A stretch of DNA of 64,000 nt, taken from positions 1-64,000 of the forward strand of contig JADGJT010000062.1 in assembly GCA_027604005.1 (NCBI GenBank), given 5' to 3'. Under the pieces are notes generated by a model. The model worked only from the letters and a program-made list of their open reading frames with translations, had not been told where the DNA came from and ran no database searches. The first letter of the stretch is position 1; the number at the start of each line of letters is the position of its first letter. Made by a program: the position numbers and the translations under genes. The DNA is from Dinochytrium kinnereticum. Its lineage: Eukaryota; Chytridiomycota; Chytridiomycetes; Chytridiales; Chytridiaceae. Shown piece by piece: positions 43,664 through 56,300 of this stretch.

Positions 43664-46600
43664 ATGTCTATCAATATCTTTTCACGCAAGAAGACAGTGA
43701 AGGAAAAGTCTCTCGAAGTCAGTGGAGCGATCCCTACGGCCTCCTCCAACATACCCCATTCGCGGAGCAGAGAGAAGATAGCTATCAACACGGCCAAGGA
43801 CTCTATGCCACCGGATTCGGTCATCAACCAGCAATTTGAGGACTTTCTGGTAAGGCTCCACGAATTTACCTCCGCATAAAGCCTTTAAGGCATTTTTATG
43901 ATTCTCCCGGCTCGTCACTAAACTTTACCCTTTAAAATTCCTTTTTGGCGTTCTTCGATCTCGAAACCCTGTCCTCTGCCGAATGTCTTTCCCCCATTTT
44001 TTTCGCCTGTGTAAAGGCTGATATGGCACTGCCTACCGCAAAAATGGACCAAATGAGGGCGATGACATCGGAGAAAAAGTGGATGCTACTCCTTCAGCAG
44101 CAGGCTAAAATGGTAGAGCTTCAACCAATATAGTTTTATAATTACGCGGAAGAAAAGTAATAAGGGCTCACTCTTCCAATTTCTTAAATCACTAGGGTAA
44201 TAATGAAGTCATCGCATCACCGACGCGGGAACCTCAGGCTTTTGTGGATATTCTGAATAATTCAACGTATCAGCCGCTAGATCTTTCAAAGGATCTTCAG
44301 AGTCTTGAAGTTGCGCTTCGAACGGAACCCATCAAGTGAGTTGGACGATGTTTAGTTTTTCTTAGTCGGTCATCGGCTTATTTCATTTCAGCTGGGTAAA
44401 GGAGTTTGTTCGCGTCGGAGGGCTTGATGCTCTAATATCGCAACTTCAAAGGCTCTTTCAGAAGTCAAAGTACGTCCGCAGAACTCAATAGGAAAACCTT
44501 AACCAAAATTCAAATATTCTCAAAGCCCTACCCAAGTTGATAAGGATTGCCAACTTTACAGCATCCGAGCAATGAAAGCTCAACTCAACAATACCTTTGG
44601 ACTACAGGCTGCCATCAATCATCCTGAAGGAGTAAGGTCTCTTGCCCTTGGTCTTGGATGCCCCTCGTTGAGGATCCAAACACTTACCATTGAGGTTCTT
44701 GCGGCTGTCTGCTTCGTCCCTCCAAGAGGTCATGCTCTAATATTAGACGCGTTGGAGAATGTAAAGAAGGGCAACGGGATTAATAGGTTTCAGAATCTTG
44801 TGGATATCCTGGAGAATGAAACCAGTAAGGATCAGTCTGCACAGTACTTAGAGTATCAGGTTAGGTTAGGAAGTTCTTGTTTGTGATCTTACATGATTCA
44901 TAGATTTCTTGCATGACTTTTATCAATGCTATCGTAAATTCTCCTGAAGACCTTGCATTCCGCGTCACACTTCGAAACGAGTTTATGGATATCAATATGG
45001 CCAGCGTCCTTCCTGTATGATCATCAATTATTTTCTTAAAAATGTTCTCCTTCCATTGAACATGTTGTCTCTAAATCTCTCACACAAAGAAGCTAACCAG
45101 ATTATCTCACTTTAATTAAAAAAAAGACTCTCCGCGAAATCAACAGCGAAGACCTCAATAACCAGCTCAATATCTTCGAAGAGGAAGGAGCCTATGACTT
45201 TGAGTTACTCGCCGAACGTCTGCAAGCTGAGGCGATCGATTTCAGGGATGAAGAGGAGGTGTTTGAGTGCTTAAAGGAAAGGCTAGAGGACACCGAATGC
45301 TCTCCATACCTTTTATCAATTCTCCAATCTCTTTCCTTGCTTCCACTCGACAAAGCCAGAAGGTTTGATTCATATCTCGGAAGTACTCTCCTAACTTTCG
45401 GCATAACATAGGAAAAAATACTGGCAACTTTCCGCAGAAGTCATTAAGCAAGTCAGTCTTCAACGCCATGGGATCAATCCCGACACTGCCCGACTCCAAA
45501 TAAATATTTCGCAGTTTATCGACTCGGCGACTGGCGGCACGACCACTGTCACTGCTCAACGGCCATCTGAAACACGGAGGAATAGTAGGGAGGCAAAGAA
45601 AGAGCACCGTGCTTCTGTTAAGGCTGCTGAGTTTGAGGCTAAGATTACGGAATCGGCTTTCAAGATGCGGCAACTTGAGGCTGAGATTTCTGCTTTGAGG
45701 GAAAGAGAACAGGTGGCTAAGAGCCACGCCGAAGAGGTTTTGAAGTTGAGACAGAATGTCGCGGAGTTGAATGGGAGGATTGTAGACTTGAATGGTCAGC
45801 TGAGCAAGAAGGCTCAGATGGAAAAGGAAAATGGTATGCTCTTTCTTTATCAAGCCCTTTGGTTGTTGAAGTACTGACATCTTACTAAAAATACACAGCA
45901 TACACTCTACCAGTTTCTTCAGAGGTAAATGAATATCACAAAGAAAATAATTAACCTTTTTACAGCAATCCGAAAATGTACAGGAAGGACGCAAGGGTTT
46001 GAATAACCTGCTTGCAAAAGCCTTCAAAAGTGGTATGCACAGCCGTGATAATTCCCAATCCGGCAACAAGACACCCTCCGAGTCATCCGGCAGTAACCTC
46101 AACTCCTCCAGCAATGGAACACTCAACCGCGCTTTCACGAAAACGGCACCACCTCCTCCACCTCATAAACCTACAGTAAAGAAGGGCAAAACAATTGGAG
46201 CAGCTTCAGATGATGCGTTATCGGCTTCAGAGGCCCCCACTTTCAGTGGAACCAATCCTCCACCTCCTCCTCCTCCTCCACCCCCTTCGCGCTTTGGAGG
46301 TTCACCACCTGCGAGACCTGGTGCTTCCGAACCCAATCTCGAGGTTGTTTCTCTCGCACCCAGTGGTAGTCCTCCACCTCCTCCACCCCCACCCCCTTCC
46401 ATGCCTGGAGGAGGTCCTCCTCCTCCCCCTCCGCAACCTCCAGGCAAGGGTATGGCAGGTGGCGTCCCACCTCCCCCCCCTCCACCTGGTCTCGACACCA
46501 TCACAGCTGGCCTAAACCTCCCATCTAAACCAAAAGTCGTTCCCAATGTGAAGATGCGACCGCTTGCATGGAACAAGATCTCCCCACAGCAGGTTGGGTC

Positions 46601-48491
46601 GACGATGTGGAAGCAGCTTGCGGAGAAGAGAGATGGGGAGGAACGGTTGAGGAAGGAAAAGGTGGATGTGAGGGAACTGGAGGAGTTGTTTGGGTTGCCT
46701 AATGGTGGAGGGAAGGTTTCTGCTTTGGTGGAGGAGGAAGGGCTTGGATCGAATGGGGCGTTAAACTCGTCTATGTCTTTGGATAGGTTGAACGGTGGAT
46801 CACCAACTAGAGGGTTGGGAGCTAAGCAACAGGCGGTTACGTTGATCGACGCAAAGAGGCAGAATAATTGCTGTTAAGTATTGTCTTCCCAGCGTCGTTC
46901 GGGTTTGTAATAACCTCTTTGCAATTAGGTATCATGCTTGGAAGAGTTAGGCATAAATTCTCAGAAATCCGCGATGCAGTTTTATCAGTCAACGAGACGA
47001 TCTTGACTGAAAACATAGTCAAACAGTTCATATCTTTTATACCAACCGATGAGGAAATAGGAGTTATTAGGGATTACATTGAGGATGGAAGTGGTAACCC
47101 TGCTGCGAGGCTAAAAGAGCTAGGAAAAGCCGAGCAGTTCTTCTACGAGGTTCGAAAGTTATCTTACATACGCGTAACTGATGATACTTTACTTATAGAT
47201 GTCCAAGATCCCAAGATACCAGAACCGCTTGAATTCTATCTACTTCAGATTCCGTTTTGCCGAGAGGCTTGAAGAGCTTAAACCCGTTAGTTGTGTTAGT
47301 TTATCTATAGTATCTAACATTGCATAGAGTGTACTAGTTTTGCTGAATGCGTCTCGACAGATTAAGGACAGCAAGAAACTTTCAAAACTCTTGGAACTCA
47401 TTCTTGTGATTGGAAACTACATGAATGGGGATTCTTTCCGCGGCGGCGCTTATGGATTTTCCATTGATACGTTGTCAAAGGTAAACAGATTATAGTTACG
47501 CATGACAGAAGCTAATCTGTATGTAGCTTGGAGACACGAAAACTTCTTCAGGCAAAACGTTTATATACTACCTTGCAGGCTTAATTGAAAAGAAGGCACC
47601 TGATTGCAAAGATCTACTCTCCGACCTATCTTATGTGGAAAAGGCATCAAAGTGTCTGTTGAAGTTACAGATGCTGTAGTCTAATAGTTGTTTAGTATCA
47701 CTTTCACAGATTAACCAGGACATCTCTGAGCTCGTCAAAGGCTTTAGAGATCTTGAGGCTGAGATTAAAATCCAGCAGCAGAGTCAGCAGCAACCAAACG
47801 ATCGATTCGTTGAGGTCTTTACGGTGAGTTTTTCTTCTTTATACAGTCGGCCCAACCAAGCGATGCTAAATTTAAAATCGATTAACTAATTTTGAAATGA
47901 ATCAAGTTATTCGCTCAACAATATCGTGAACCTTTTTTGGAATTGCAAGGCAAAAAGTCAGATGCGGAGACAGCCTTTAAATCCGCAGTCGAATTCTTTG
48001 GTGAAGACCCTAAGAGTGCGACCCCTGAATCGTTCTTCAATATCTTCTGGAAGTTCTCGACTGACCTCGAGGTAAGAATCGCATAGCGTATAGATTAGCT
48101 TATCATCTATCAGAAATCGCGAAAGGATGCCGAGAGGGATGCTGAAACTCAAAGGAAGGCGGCTGAACGGGCCGATAAGATGAAAAGTGGTGTCTCAAAG
48201 AGCTCTTCAGTGGAGGTTTTGTCCTCTGAGCAATCCGATCTGGCAGTTAACTCAAAGAAGGTATGCCCATGATTCTCATCGAAAAAAATCAACCTTTTCT
48301 TCCAGTTCTCTCGAAGCCAGGATATCCTAAATTCAGAGCGCAAGGGTGTTATGGACGATCTCATCTCGTCGCTGAAGACTGGAGAAATGTATCGCGCGAA
48401 GTTGAAGCATCGGAGCGTCAACCCTGTCTCCATCTACGGCAGCTCAAAGACTGCATTTGGAGAGGATGAGGCACCAAACCAGGTGTCATGA
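43664..48491 (+). CDS. Diaphanous-related formin (GBD/FH3-FH1-FH2-DAD) with a one-base frame break
   Basis: Eighteen exons are inferred: 43664-43849, 44017-44112, 44196-44335, 44392-44469, 44526-44859, 44904-45014, 45127-45362, 45412-45833, 45899-45924, 45966-46872, 46929-47149, 47208-47285, 47328-47480, 47527-47675, 47710-47823, 47907-48071, 48114-48260 and 48306-48491. This gives about 1249 residues once the break is allowed for. GBD/FH3 repeats and a coiled coil are followed by a proline-rich FH1 (several PPPPPP runs) and FH2 starting KMRPLAWNKI with GNYMNGDSFRGGAYGF. A DAD motif, MDDLISSLKTG plus basic residues, lies near 1204. Formins nucleate and elongate actin filaments under Rho control. 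In exon 14 the frame shifts by one base at about 47650-47653, between SYVEKASK and VSVEVTDA; no splice choice found repairs it. Confidence 0.9.
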
Positions 48492-48840
48492 CTCCCGCGC
48501 GCGTGATCAAGAGTTGCAGAGCATGTCTCAGTTACAGTATCGCTCACGCAAAACGAGGCTTCAATACCAATTTTTTGTTATACAGTTAATCCTCTGTTTG
48601 AAACCTTTCTTTCATTTCATTTTCAAAGTGCGAGCCAATAATTATCATCTCTGATCCTTTCTACTCTCCTCCCTCTGCTCTACACACCATCTGGTTGATC
48701 CTCTCCACCGCAATAATGAACTTCGGTTTTGTAAATTGTTTCAAATCGAAAAGGAATAGTAAATAATATCTACCCATTCGGCGATTCCTTCACTGCTGAA
48801 GCTGACTGTCACACTGATATCCAACCATACCATATTCAGC
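48492..48840. other. Intergenic region between formin and VOC-bicupin gene
   Basis: About 350 bp, T-rich after 48560, containing the formin 3' end and the promoter of the cupin gene. No gene was recognised. Confidence 0.5.
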
Positions 48841-49980
48841 ATGACTATTGGAAGCAGAGTGCAGGGAGTGCAGGGAGTGCACGTCCTTGTTCCGTGCGAG
48901 GCCCTCACCCCGACACTCGACTTCTTCATGCGGGAGCTCGGCTTCAAAGTCTCCACCATTTTCCCCGCAGACGACCCAAAGATCGCTGTCATCTTTGGTC
49001 ACGGCATCTCCCTTCGTCTCGAGGAGCGACCCGACGCATGCACCAAGCGCGCCCTTCCCGAGCTTCAACTTCTTTGCGACCTCGAATCCCTTCCCTCTGA
49101 TGCGTCCAGAGTTTTGACAGCGCCCAACGGCATGCAGATTACCCTGGTTGAAGCTGAGCCGCAGTTTGAGGTGCAGCCCATCAAGCTCCAGAAACTCATC
49201 GTGAGCGAGACCACGGATGGAAAGGACGATTGGGTTGTTGGAAGGGCTGGGATGCAGTACAAAGATCTGATCCCAGGACGACTGGACGGTGCTTGCATTG
49301 CCTCTCTGATCAGGATTCCAACTGGCGGCCCTGTGCCAGATTACGCTCATTTCCACCTCATCCGTTTCCAGATAATCTTTTGCCGCGCAGGTTGGGTCAA
49401 GGTCGTTTACGAGGATCAGGGAGAGCCTTTCATATTGAACCCCGGAGATGCCGTACTTCAAGCAAAGGGGATCCGACATCAGGTCTTGGAGTCGTCCGAC
49501 AACCTTGAGGTCGTGGAGATTTCTGCCCCGGCCGTGCATGCAACTCACGCGGACCACAGCGTAACTCTTCCGACAGGAAGGCATCTTCCAGACAGGGTTT
49601 ATGGAGATGGCCAGCGCTTTGCACATCACATTGCATCCGAGGTCAGTTGGGATCCTCTCCCGTCCCAACCAGGATTTGAGGTTCAAAGTACGACTATTGA
49701 GAAGGCATCAAATGGAGCTGTGGCCTTGCGTGTTGTGCGAGCACACCCCACTGGATCCAACCTTTGCATGAATCTAAGGCACGAAGGAGAGATGCTCTTT
49801 GTTGTTGTGCTTGAGGGATCGGCGAGGCTTGAAGGTCGTGGTGCAGACGGGATGATTGTTAGACGCGACGACAGTTTGGTTTTGCCGGCAAACCAGGAGC
49901 TGTCGCTAATTCCCTCACCAACAGAGTTCATCGAGCTGTTGGAGATTCGCGTCCCAGCAGCTGCAGCCGTGACAGCTTGA
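48841..49980 (+). CDS. VOC (glyoxalase-like) and double-cupin fusion protein, intronless
   Basis: A single uninterrupted frame encodes 379 residues. Residues about 9-105 look like a vicinal-oxygen-chelate domain (VHVLVPCEALTPTLDFFMRELGFKV, then VLTAPNGMQITLVE), although its metal ligands are not clear. Residues about 155-240 form a first cupin (HFHLIRFQIIFCRAGWVKVVYEDQ, then LNPGDAVLQ and GIRHQVLE), and about 285-370 a second (LRHEGEMLFVVVLEGSARLEG, then DSLVLPANQELSLI). Cupin 1 keeps two His and a Gln/His-like set suited to metal binding. This arrangement occurs in bacterial proteins of unknown or ring-cleavage-like function. Almost every other gene here has introns, so transfer from bacteria or a retrocopy should be considered. 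Function not known. Confidence 0.8.
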   Translation: MTIGSRVQGVQGVHVLVPCEALTPTLDFFMRELGFKVSTIFPADDPKIAVIFGHGISLRLEERPDACTKRALPELQLLCDLESLPSDASRVLTAPNGMQITLVEAEPQFEVQPIKLQKLIVSETTDGKDDWVVGRAGMQYKDLIPGRLDGACIASLIRIPTGGPVPDYAHFHLIRFQIIFCRAGWVKVVYEDQGEPFILNPGDAVLQAKGIRHQVLESSDNLEVVEISAPAVHATHADHSVTLPTGRHLPDRVYGDGQRFAHHIASEVSWDPLPSQPGFEVQSTTIEKASNGAVALRVVRAHPTGSNLCMNLRHEGEMLFVVVLEGSARLEGRGADGMIVRRDDSLVLPANQELSLIPSPTEFIELLEIRVPAAAAVTA

Positions 49981-50608
49981 TGCTGCCACATTTTTTCCCA
50001 GCAGCGCTATGAAATAAAACCTCATCTCTCTCTTGACGCTGTATTAAGAGGAAGTCCATGGCTGGGCCAATGCTCCCGTAGTCAAAGACGTCCTGGCTGT
50101 GGTACAAGGCAGTAGGAGTTTGAAAGGGAGACGGTTGAGGCCGCCTGTCAACCTCCGTTCAACCCCGAGTCCGTCACTGTTCTGCTGTGACGAGACAGGA
50201 GGCCGCTCCCTCTCGTCCATCGCGTGTGTTTGAGTTTGTAAGTCGGAATGAGCTTCCATGACAGACGCGATGGATGCAGTACTTGCAGTGAGAGCTCGAG
50301 CGAGGTCGCGTCGTCCGCGAGCAATGGCCGGTGGTTCGGATGCCCGCAAGACCGCGGCCGTCCCTTTGATCTTTTGATTGCCGAAGAATAAGGAGCGCCT
50401 CGAATCATGACGGTCAATCCCTTTTGTTTTTTGGCTGCGATTCGCTTTTTCTCCTGCCAGAAATTGAATTCATTCATTCTTCTTGTCACCCAGGCGGAGT
50501 CTGCTGTCGTGAGCTCCCCTTCCCATCCAGCTCGCCATCTGTCAACCACCCCTCGCCCGCCACCGCCAGGCCACTGCTACCCCCGCCAGCTAACTCCCTC
50601 CCAGTACG
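49981..50608. other. Intergenic region upstream of the homeobox gene
   Basis: About 630 bp of GC-balanced sequence. An open frame on the minus strand (50148-50549) has no recognisable domain and an implausible composition. The 3' part is C-rich (50510-50600) and likely belongs to the homeobox 5' UTR or promoter. Confidence 0.5.
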
Positions 50609-52348
50609 ATGATACCAGCAATGGAGACAGGGCGCATGCGAATCAACGCCATCCCCGTGCTGGCACCCCTTGCGCAAGAGCATGAGGAGTGCGAGCAGAT
50701 CCTCCTGATGACCCAGATGCTCATGTCGATGGCAAACGGGAAACCATCAGCCGAATCCACCGCGCCAAGGCCACTGGGCCAACAGGCGCCTGCTGGCCAA
50801 ACCCCCGTCACGCCGCTGATCAGCTTGAAGGGTCTTGAGCCATCCATGTGTCCTCAGGAGGCACATTGCGTGCCTCCGGATCTGGATGCCTTCAACGATG
50901 GGCCACCTGTGTTCTCGCTGCCAGCTGAGACGTTGCAGCCTTTGAATCATGATTCGCTTCATCGTGCTAAGGACCTTGCCTATGTAAGGAGGGGTGATTG
51001 GCGCGATGGGTGGGAGACGCCTGAGATTTCAGCTAGGGTGCTATCAAAGAGAGACGCTGCTGCGAAGGCCTTTATTACCCCAGTGACTACGACTGTTAAC
51101 TCTGTGGCGCCTTCGCCTGACGCTGACTTGATGTTTCTCTCGCGGTACGCAGAGTCGGAGCTGGTAAGTACCCAATGACCTTCTTTCATTTGCCATCCTT
51201 CAACCATATTAGCAGCCATTAACAAAGCTTCGTATTAGAATGTTAAATCTCCAAAGAGCAAGACGGATGCCGCCGAGAAACCCTCACGTCAAAAAGACGA
51301 TAGGGTTGGCGGCGCATCCCCCGTCTCTATGCGAGAAGATGATTACGAGTACATGGATGATAAATCATCTCCCATAACCGGCCTCAACGCTCTCGTCAAG
51401 GTGGCAGAAGAAATCCTGGGTAATACCAGTTCTAGCAGCAGGGAACGGTCATCAAACCCCCGGCCCGATGAAGCCTCAAGTCTTAATGCTTCAGGAGTTC
51501 AGCAAACCTCCCCCCTGACAAAAGACAATTCTCTTCCCCTCAACGTCGTCGGTGCCTTGCCCACCATGCCGGTCGATCTGGAATCGCAGTTTGTGGGATC
51601 TCCCCAAAACTCCTACAACATGCAATATTGGCAGAACTTTGCCAGGCAGAATCTGGTTCAGCAATCTCCTCCTCCTCGCACCGATGGCAGCGTGCAAAAC
51701 GCCGAAAAACCACCCAGCGTGACTATATCTGCGACGATGGCAGGTGGAGCTCAAGCCCTTCATACCCCAACCACTCCCATCTCTTCAATGCAGATTGACT
51801 CTATTCATGACCCCGCTGCATACGGACCAGACTCCTCCGCAGCTTCCTACACGGATGAAACTGCCTCTCAGCCTTTAACGGCTCCTCTCACTCCTCGCCA
51901 ATCAGCCGTTTCAGTTGTGCCGCTCGTTACCATTGATTTGGCTGTAACGTCTCCAACGTCAGATGAAGCTTTGGAGGTTCCCAGGAGGGGCCGAAAGCGA
52001 AAGATCCCTCCTACGAGGACCAGTGAGGAGGATACTGGGGATTCGGAAGGGGTTAGAAAGGGCGGAGAGGGGCCAGGAGCGAGGAAGGTCGCGGGAATTA
52101 AAGCGAGGCCAAACTTTCCACCGGATGTTTTGAGGCTCCTGACGGGGTGGTTAAATGATAACTTGGGACATCCTTACCCGCCTCAGGATGTTAAACATCA
52201 ACTTGCTAGGCAGACTGGGTTAAAGCTTAAGCAGGTGATTATAGTTTCTTTTTATCGCTTAGGATTTTTGGCTGGTTCGGTGATTGCTAACGTCCTTCCT
52301 CAGGTCAATGATTGGTTCATTAACGCCAGGAGGCGTCGACTTTTTTAA
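50609..52348 (+). CDS. KN/TALE-class homeobox transcription factor
   Basis: Exons 50609-51163, 51239-52234 and 52304-52348 (phase 0 joins) give 531 residues. The homeodomain is at the extreme C-terminus: NFPPDVLRLLTGWLNDNLGHPYPP is helix 1 plus the three-residue TALE loop extension, KHQLARQTGLKLKQ is helix 2, and VNDWFINARRRR is the recognition helix, with the WFINAR signature. The final intron splits helix 3 from helix 2. Basic runs (RRGRKRK, RRRR) can serve as nuclear signals. The long N-terminal part is Ser/Pro/Thr-rich and disordered, suited to regulation. In fungi KN homeodomain proteins control morphogenesis or mating-type programmes; which applies here is unknown. Having nothing after the homeodomain is uncommon. 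Confidence 0.93.
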
Positions 52349-53355
52349 GTTAAAGCATCTAGTTTGTAAATTTTTTCTCTCATTATAACCCTTTTATGAT
52401 TTCCGTTGTCTTCTATCCCTTCCCCTAATGTTTATAGCCATCACATCCCTGCCATTACTAAACTCCCACACTTCTTTCAAACACTCCCCATTCTCTCCTC
52501 CCCCCGTTTTCATTCCATCGTCCACATTGATCACTCAATGCAATTTTGAGCCTGGACCACATTTTTGTAATTTATTGCCCCCTCCCTTCGCCTTCATTTC
52601 CCTGTTATTCCATTACTTCTTCTTTGTTCTTCGTTGCCCTGATGATAGCCAACCGTTTTTGGCATCACAATACCGACTTTTTGCTCCTCTCCCATTGCCT
52701 TCCCGTCCCTTTGCAGCTAGCAGCAACCTCCGACCACCTTTTTGTTCCTTTTAGATGCTGGACTTTCTCCTTGTTTTTATTTTTACCTTTTTTCATTGTC
52801 TCATTTCCGATTGTGTGCTTAACTTATTTACCTCTGACATCAGACAATAAATGTACGAGTGGATTTTAATGAGCTTGACATTTTTATGAGGTTTTTAGGA
52901 TCTCATTTTGTGCCGTTGATGTTATTTCGTTTACAGAGAAGGCGCAGTTTGCTTCTCTAGCCAAAAAGCTTGTTGTAACATGATGTTGAGTGTTGACGGT
53001 GATAACAGAGAAATAACCAAACAAATTATGAAACACGGGAACTAATAAGGTCCAACAACAAGATATATATTCTATGTTAGGTATTATATAAGAAAAAAAG
53101 GTGAGATGTGTTAAAAAGATACGAAAGTGAAAAAAAGAAGACAATAAAAGAGACAATGATGAAAAAGGAAGCAGCAACAAAAAATGGGGGACCCCTTAAT
53201 TAAGGAATATAAAGGGAATATAAATGGAGTCCTATACAAGGTGGGGATTCTGACCCATGAAAAAACAATAGAAAAACAAAGTGAAAAAAGAAAAAGAAAG
53301 AGAGAAAAGAGCACACGCTTAGCAAAAACCCCAATGCCCCCCCAAACCCCTCACA
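52349..53355. other. Convergent 1-kb intergenic region
   Basis: CT-rich then AT-rich sequence between the 3' ends of the homeobox and RhoGEF genes. A near-palindromic ttaattaagg element lies near 53196. Frames here (for example 52428-52754) are T/C-rich and lack domain character. No gene or RNA was recognised. Confidence 0.55.
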
Positions 53356-56300
53356 TTACAACATGTTTATCGCCTTCCACCACCCCACAATCTCCTCCTC
53401 ATCTCCCTCCACAACCACCTCCCTAAACTCCTCCTTCCTCTTCTTTCGACCCCTCATCCTCCCTTTCGGAAACAGTTTCGGGAAAACCCTACTCCCTCCC
53501 ACCTCGTCCTCAAAAATCCCCACAGAGGGCCTGAAAGCTCCCACAACCCTTACCCTTCTCTTCCGTCCCCCAACCGCAACCCCTCCATAAACTCCAGCAA
53601 CAAGCGCCGCACCTCCAGGAAGAACCCGTAAAACCGTGCAAGGCTGCAACGTCCCGTCATCCCCAGAAAGCGGGTACAACACAAACCGTCCATCTGAGTA
53701 AAGCGCAACGAGAGCTGTTTTACTTGAGGCACAGGTGGAGGCGTCAATCGGGGAAGTGGTCCCCGAGTTCCATGATTCGGCGGACTGAAGCGCCGTGTCA
53801 TGGGTTCTATCAGAGATTAACGTCAGGAGGCCGTCTTTGAGAAGCGAAGCTGAGACGTCACTGTGGAGACTGCTTCGACGACTCCCGGCTCCCGCTGCGG
53901 ACGAGGATGGGGTGATGCCGCTTTCGATACTGCTCGCGAGGCTTTCGGAGATTGAGAGCGCATCGTTTCGATCAACAGGATCCGTGGAAGGATATCCGGT
54001 TAAACCCATCAACACGCTGAGAGATGGAGAGATGGACTCTGGGCCCGTCTCGACGGGATGAAACACGTCTGTTGACACCTTCATAGGCTTTCTGGGCGTT
54101 CGATCTGGGTCATCGTTCCTAGGTGGTGGAATAGGAGGTAGCGACCGATGGTAAGGATTGGATTCCGCAGGTGGGGAAGCTAGAGCACGCCTTTTTATAG
54201 TGTACGAGTGGGTTTTAAGTTTTGCGGCTTCGTTGCAAGACTCTACGGTTTTGCGAAGACGCTGGGTGAGGAGGGACACCAGGTCAATGGATTCTTCGTC
54301 GTCCGCGGGAAGTGTTGTGAGGAGCCTATCAAACAATATGGCATATCTGAACGTTGAAAAATACGACGGTTAAGCACATGCGAATAAACAAAGAAAACCG
54401 CGACGACATGATATATAAGTACCTAGTCAATCGCTGAAACGGCAAAACTAGGTAACCCAAAATCCCCAACTGCCCATGCCTAGGATCCCCTCTAGCAGCC
54501 CTCAAAAAAGCAGACCCAGCCTCTAAAGCCCCCGCAGAAGGCCTCCAATCCGCTCCAAACATGACCATCTCAGGTGGGGGAGCAGGCGCCACCACCTCCT
54601 TCTTCCTCCCTAGAGTGATTCCCAAAATATTCTGAGCAATCTGCAGATGGGAGCTCAGCGATCCCACTGACGATGAGACTAAGGATTGAGTCGACATGGG
54701 ACGGCCGTGAGATATCAGGCTGGGGGATGAAGATGTTGAACGTGGGATGCTAATGAAGGATGGTGTGGAGGTGGTTGAAGAGACTGTTGAGGAAGCGGAT
54801 GAGGAGGGGATGTTTGATAACACAACCATCTCTGTCGCAAGTTTTTGAGCGCCTGACATTCTGGGTACATAGTACTCGTAGCATTCAAAAACGCCGGTCT
54901 CCAACAACCAAAGAAACAAAGCCGCGACAGCTGTCACCGGTTTCACCTTAGGTTGATTCTGCGCAAGCTGCATCGATACGGGCAAAGCTGAAGAGCTGCG
55001 AGACGACGCCGCAGACCCCGTACCATGATGCGAGTGCTTCTGATTCAAATTGGCCCCGCGACCACGGTGAGATGGAAGAGTTGATCGCAGCTGTTTAATG
55101 GAATCGTCGTCGCTTTCTGCGGGATGTAAAAGGGACGATACGGAGGAAGTGGCTGATGAGATGGATGAGGTGACACTTAGGCGGTGGTGATGGCGAGGTC
55201 TCATTAATACAGATGTCGATTTGCCTTCGCCGATACCAATGAGCGCGTTATCCACACCGGAAGCACCTGAGTGCTTCCCAACAGCGCCTCGACTCCAACT
55301 TCGCCTCCGCCCTTCCCCGCCCTCTTCTTCGTCCAATAAACCCTTCCGCCCTCGAAGCCCCTGATCGTCAGCTTTGGTAGCACCCACAGACGCCTCCCCA
55401 GTAACACCAGCAGCTCCAACCGATAAACTCCTTCTCCTGGGCCTAGCCTTTATGAATCTCGACAAAATCGACCCTCCACCCCCTGGCTGACTCGGAGGCT
55501 GCGTGGAACCAATAGACCTGATGGATCCTTCCCGCTTGATCACAGCATCCTCATCGTTATCATCCACCAAATGTTGCGGTGGAGGCGGTGCATGCAAAGA
55601 CGAAGGCTGCGGGTTCGTCTTATCCCAATCCCGATGAGCTTCACGGTCCCACCAATCTTCAATGGATTCTGAGACCTTCAAAGCTGAAACTGGGTGAGAA
55701 GTGTGATCGGGTTCAACAGGAATGGCCTCCGAATCTTCCTTTCCAAACTTTTCAACAATATCGCGAAACTCGGCAAACTGGTTCCAATCCTCATTTACTG
55801 GGTGGGTGAGGGGTTCATCCGGTTTTAGTGTGGAGACATCGTCATTCATCCCAAACACTTTCCTAAGTTCAGGCACCTTCCCAACCCACCATCGCTTCCA
55901 CCACTGACTCCCCGTAAATACTTCGGCCTCATCATCTGTGCCTCCGCAGACAGACATCCCATCTCCCTGACAGGCAACGGCCACCTCAATTCCAGGCAAC
56001 AATATCCCCCTCCCGAGCTCCTCAACCTCCTGAATATTCAAGAAAAGCCTCTGCAAGAACTGATCGTCCAACAACGTCCTCGACGCAGAGGACATCGGTA
56101 GAACGTACAACGCGAGGTACGTGTCCAGTTCTTGGATGTACGTGCGTTCGGTGGTCAACAGTTCTTGCAGAACGCGGTCGGTGATCGTCATTGGGAGTGG
56201 AGCTTGAATCGGAGGTTCTGGGAGAGGACGACGCGGGGGAGAGGGGGAGGGGGTGCTGGCGGGGGAGGGTTGTAGAGCTAGGGAGAAGTTTTTGGGAGGT

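Noticed and set aside
50148..50549. 133-codon open frame on the minus strand between the cupin and homeobox genes
   Set aside because: No recognisable domain, no supporting neighbours or splice pattern, and a composition that looks like random translation of promoter sequence.
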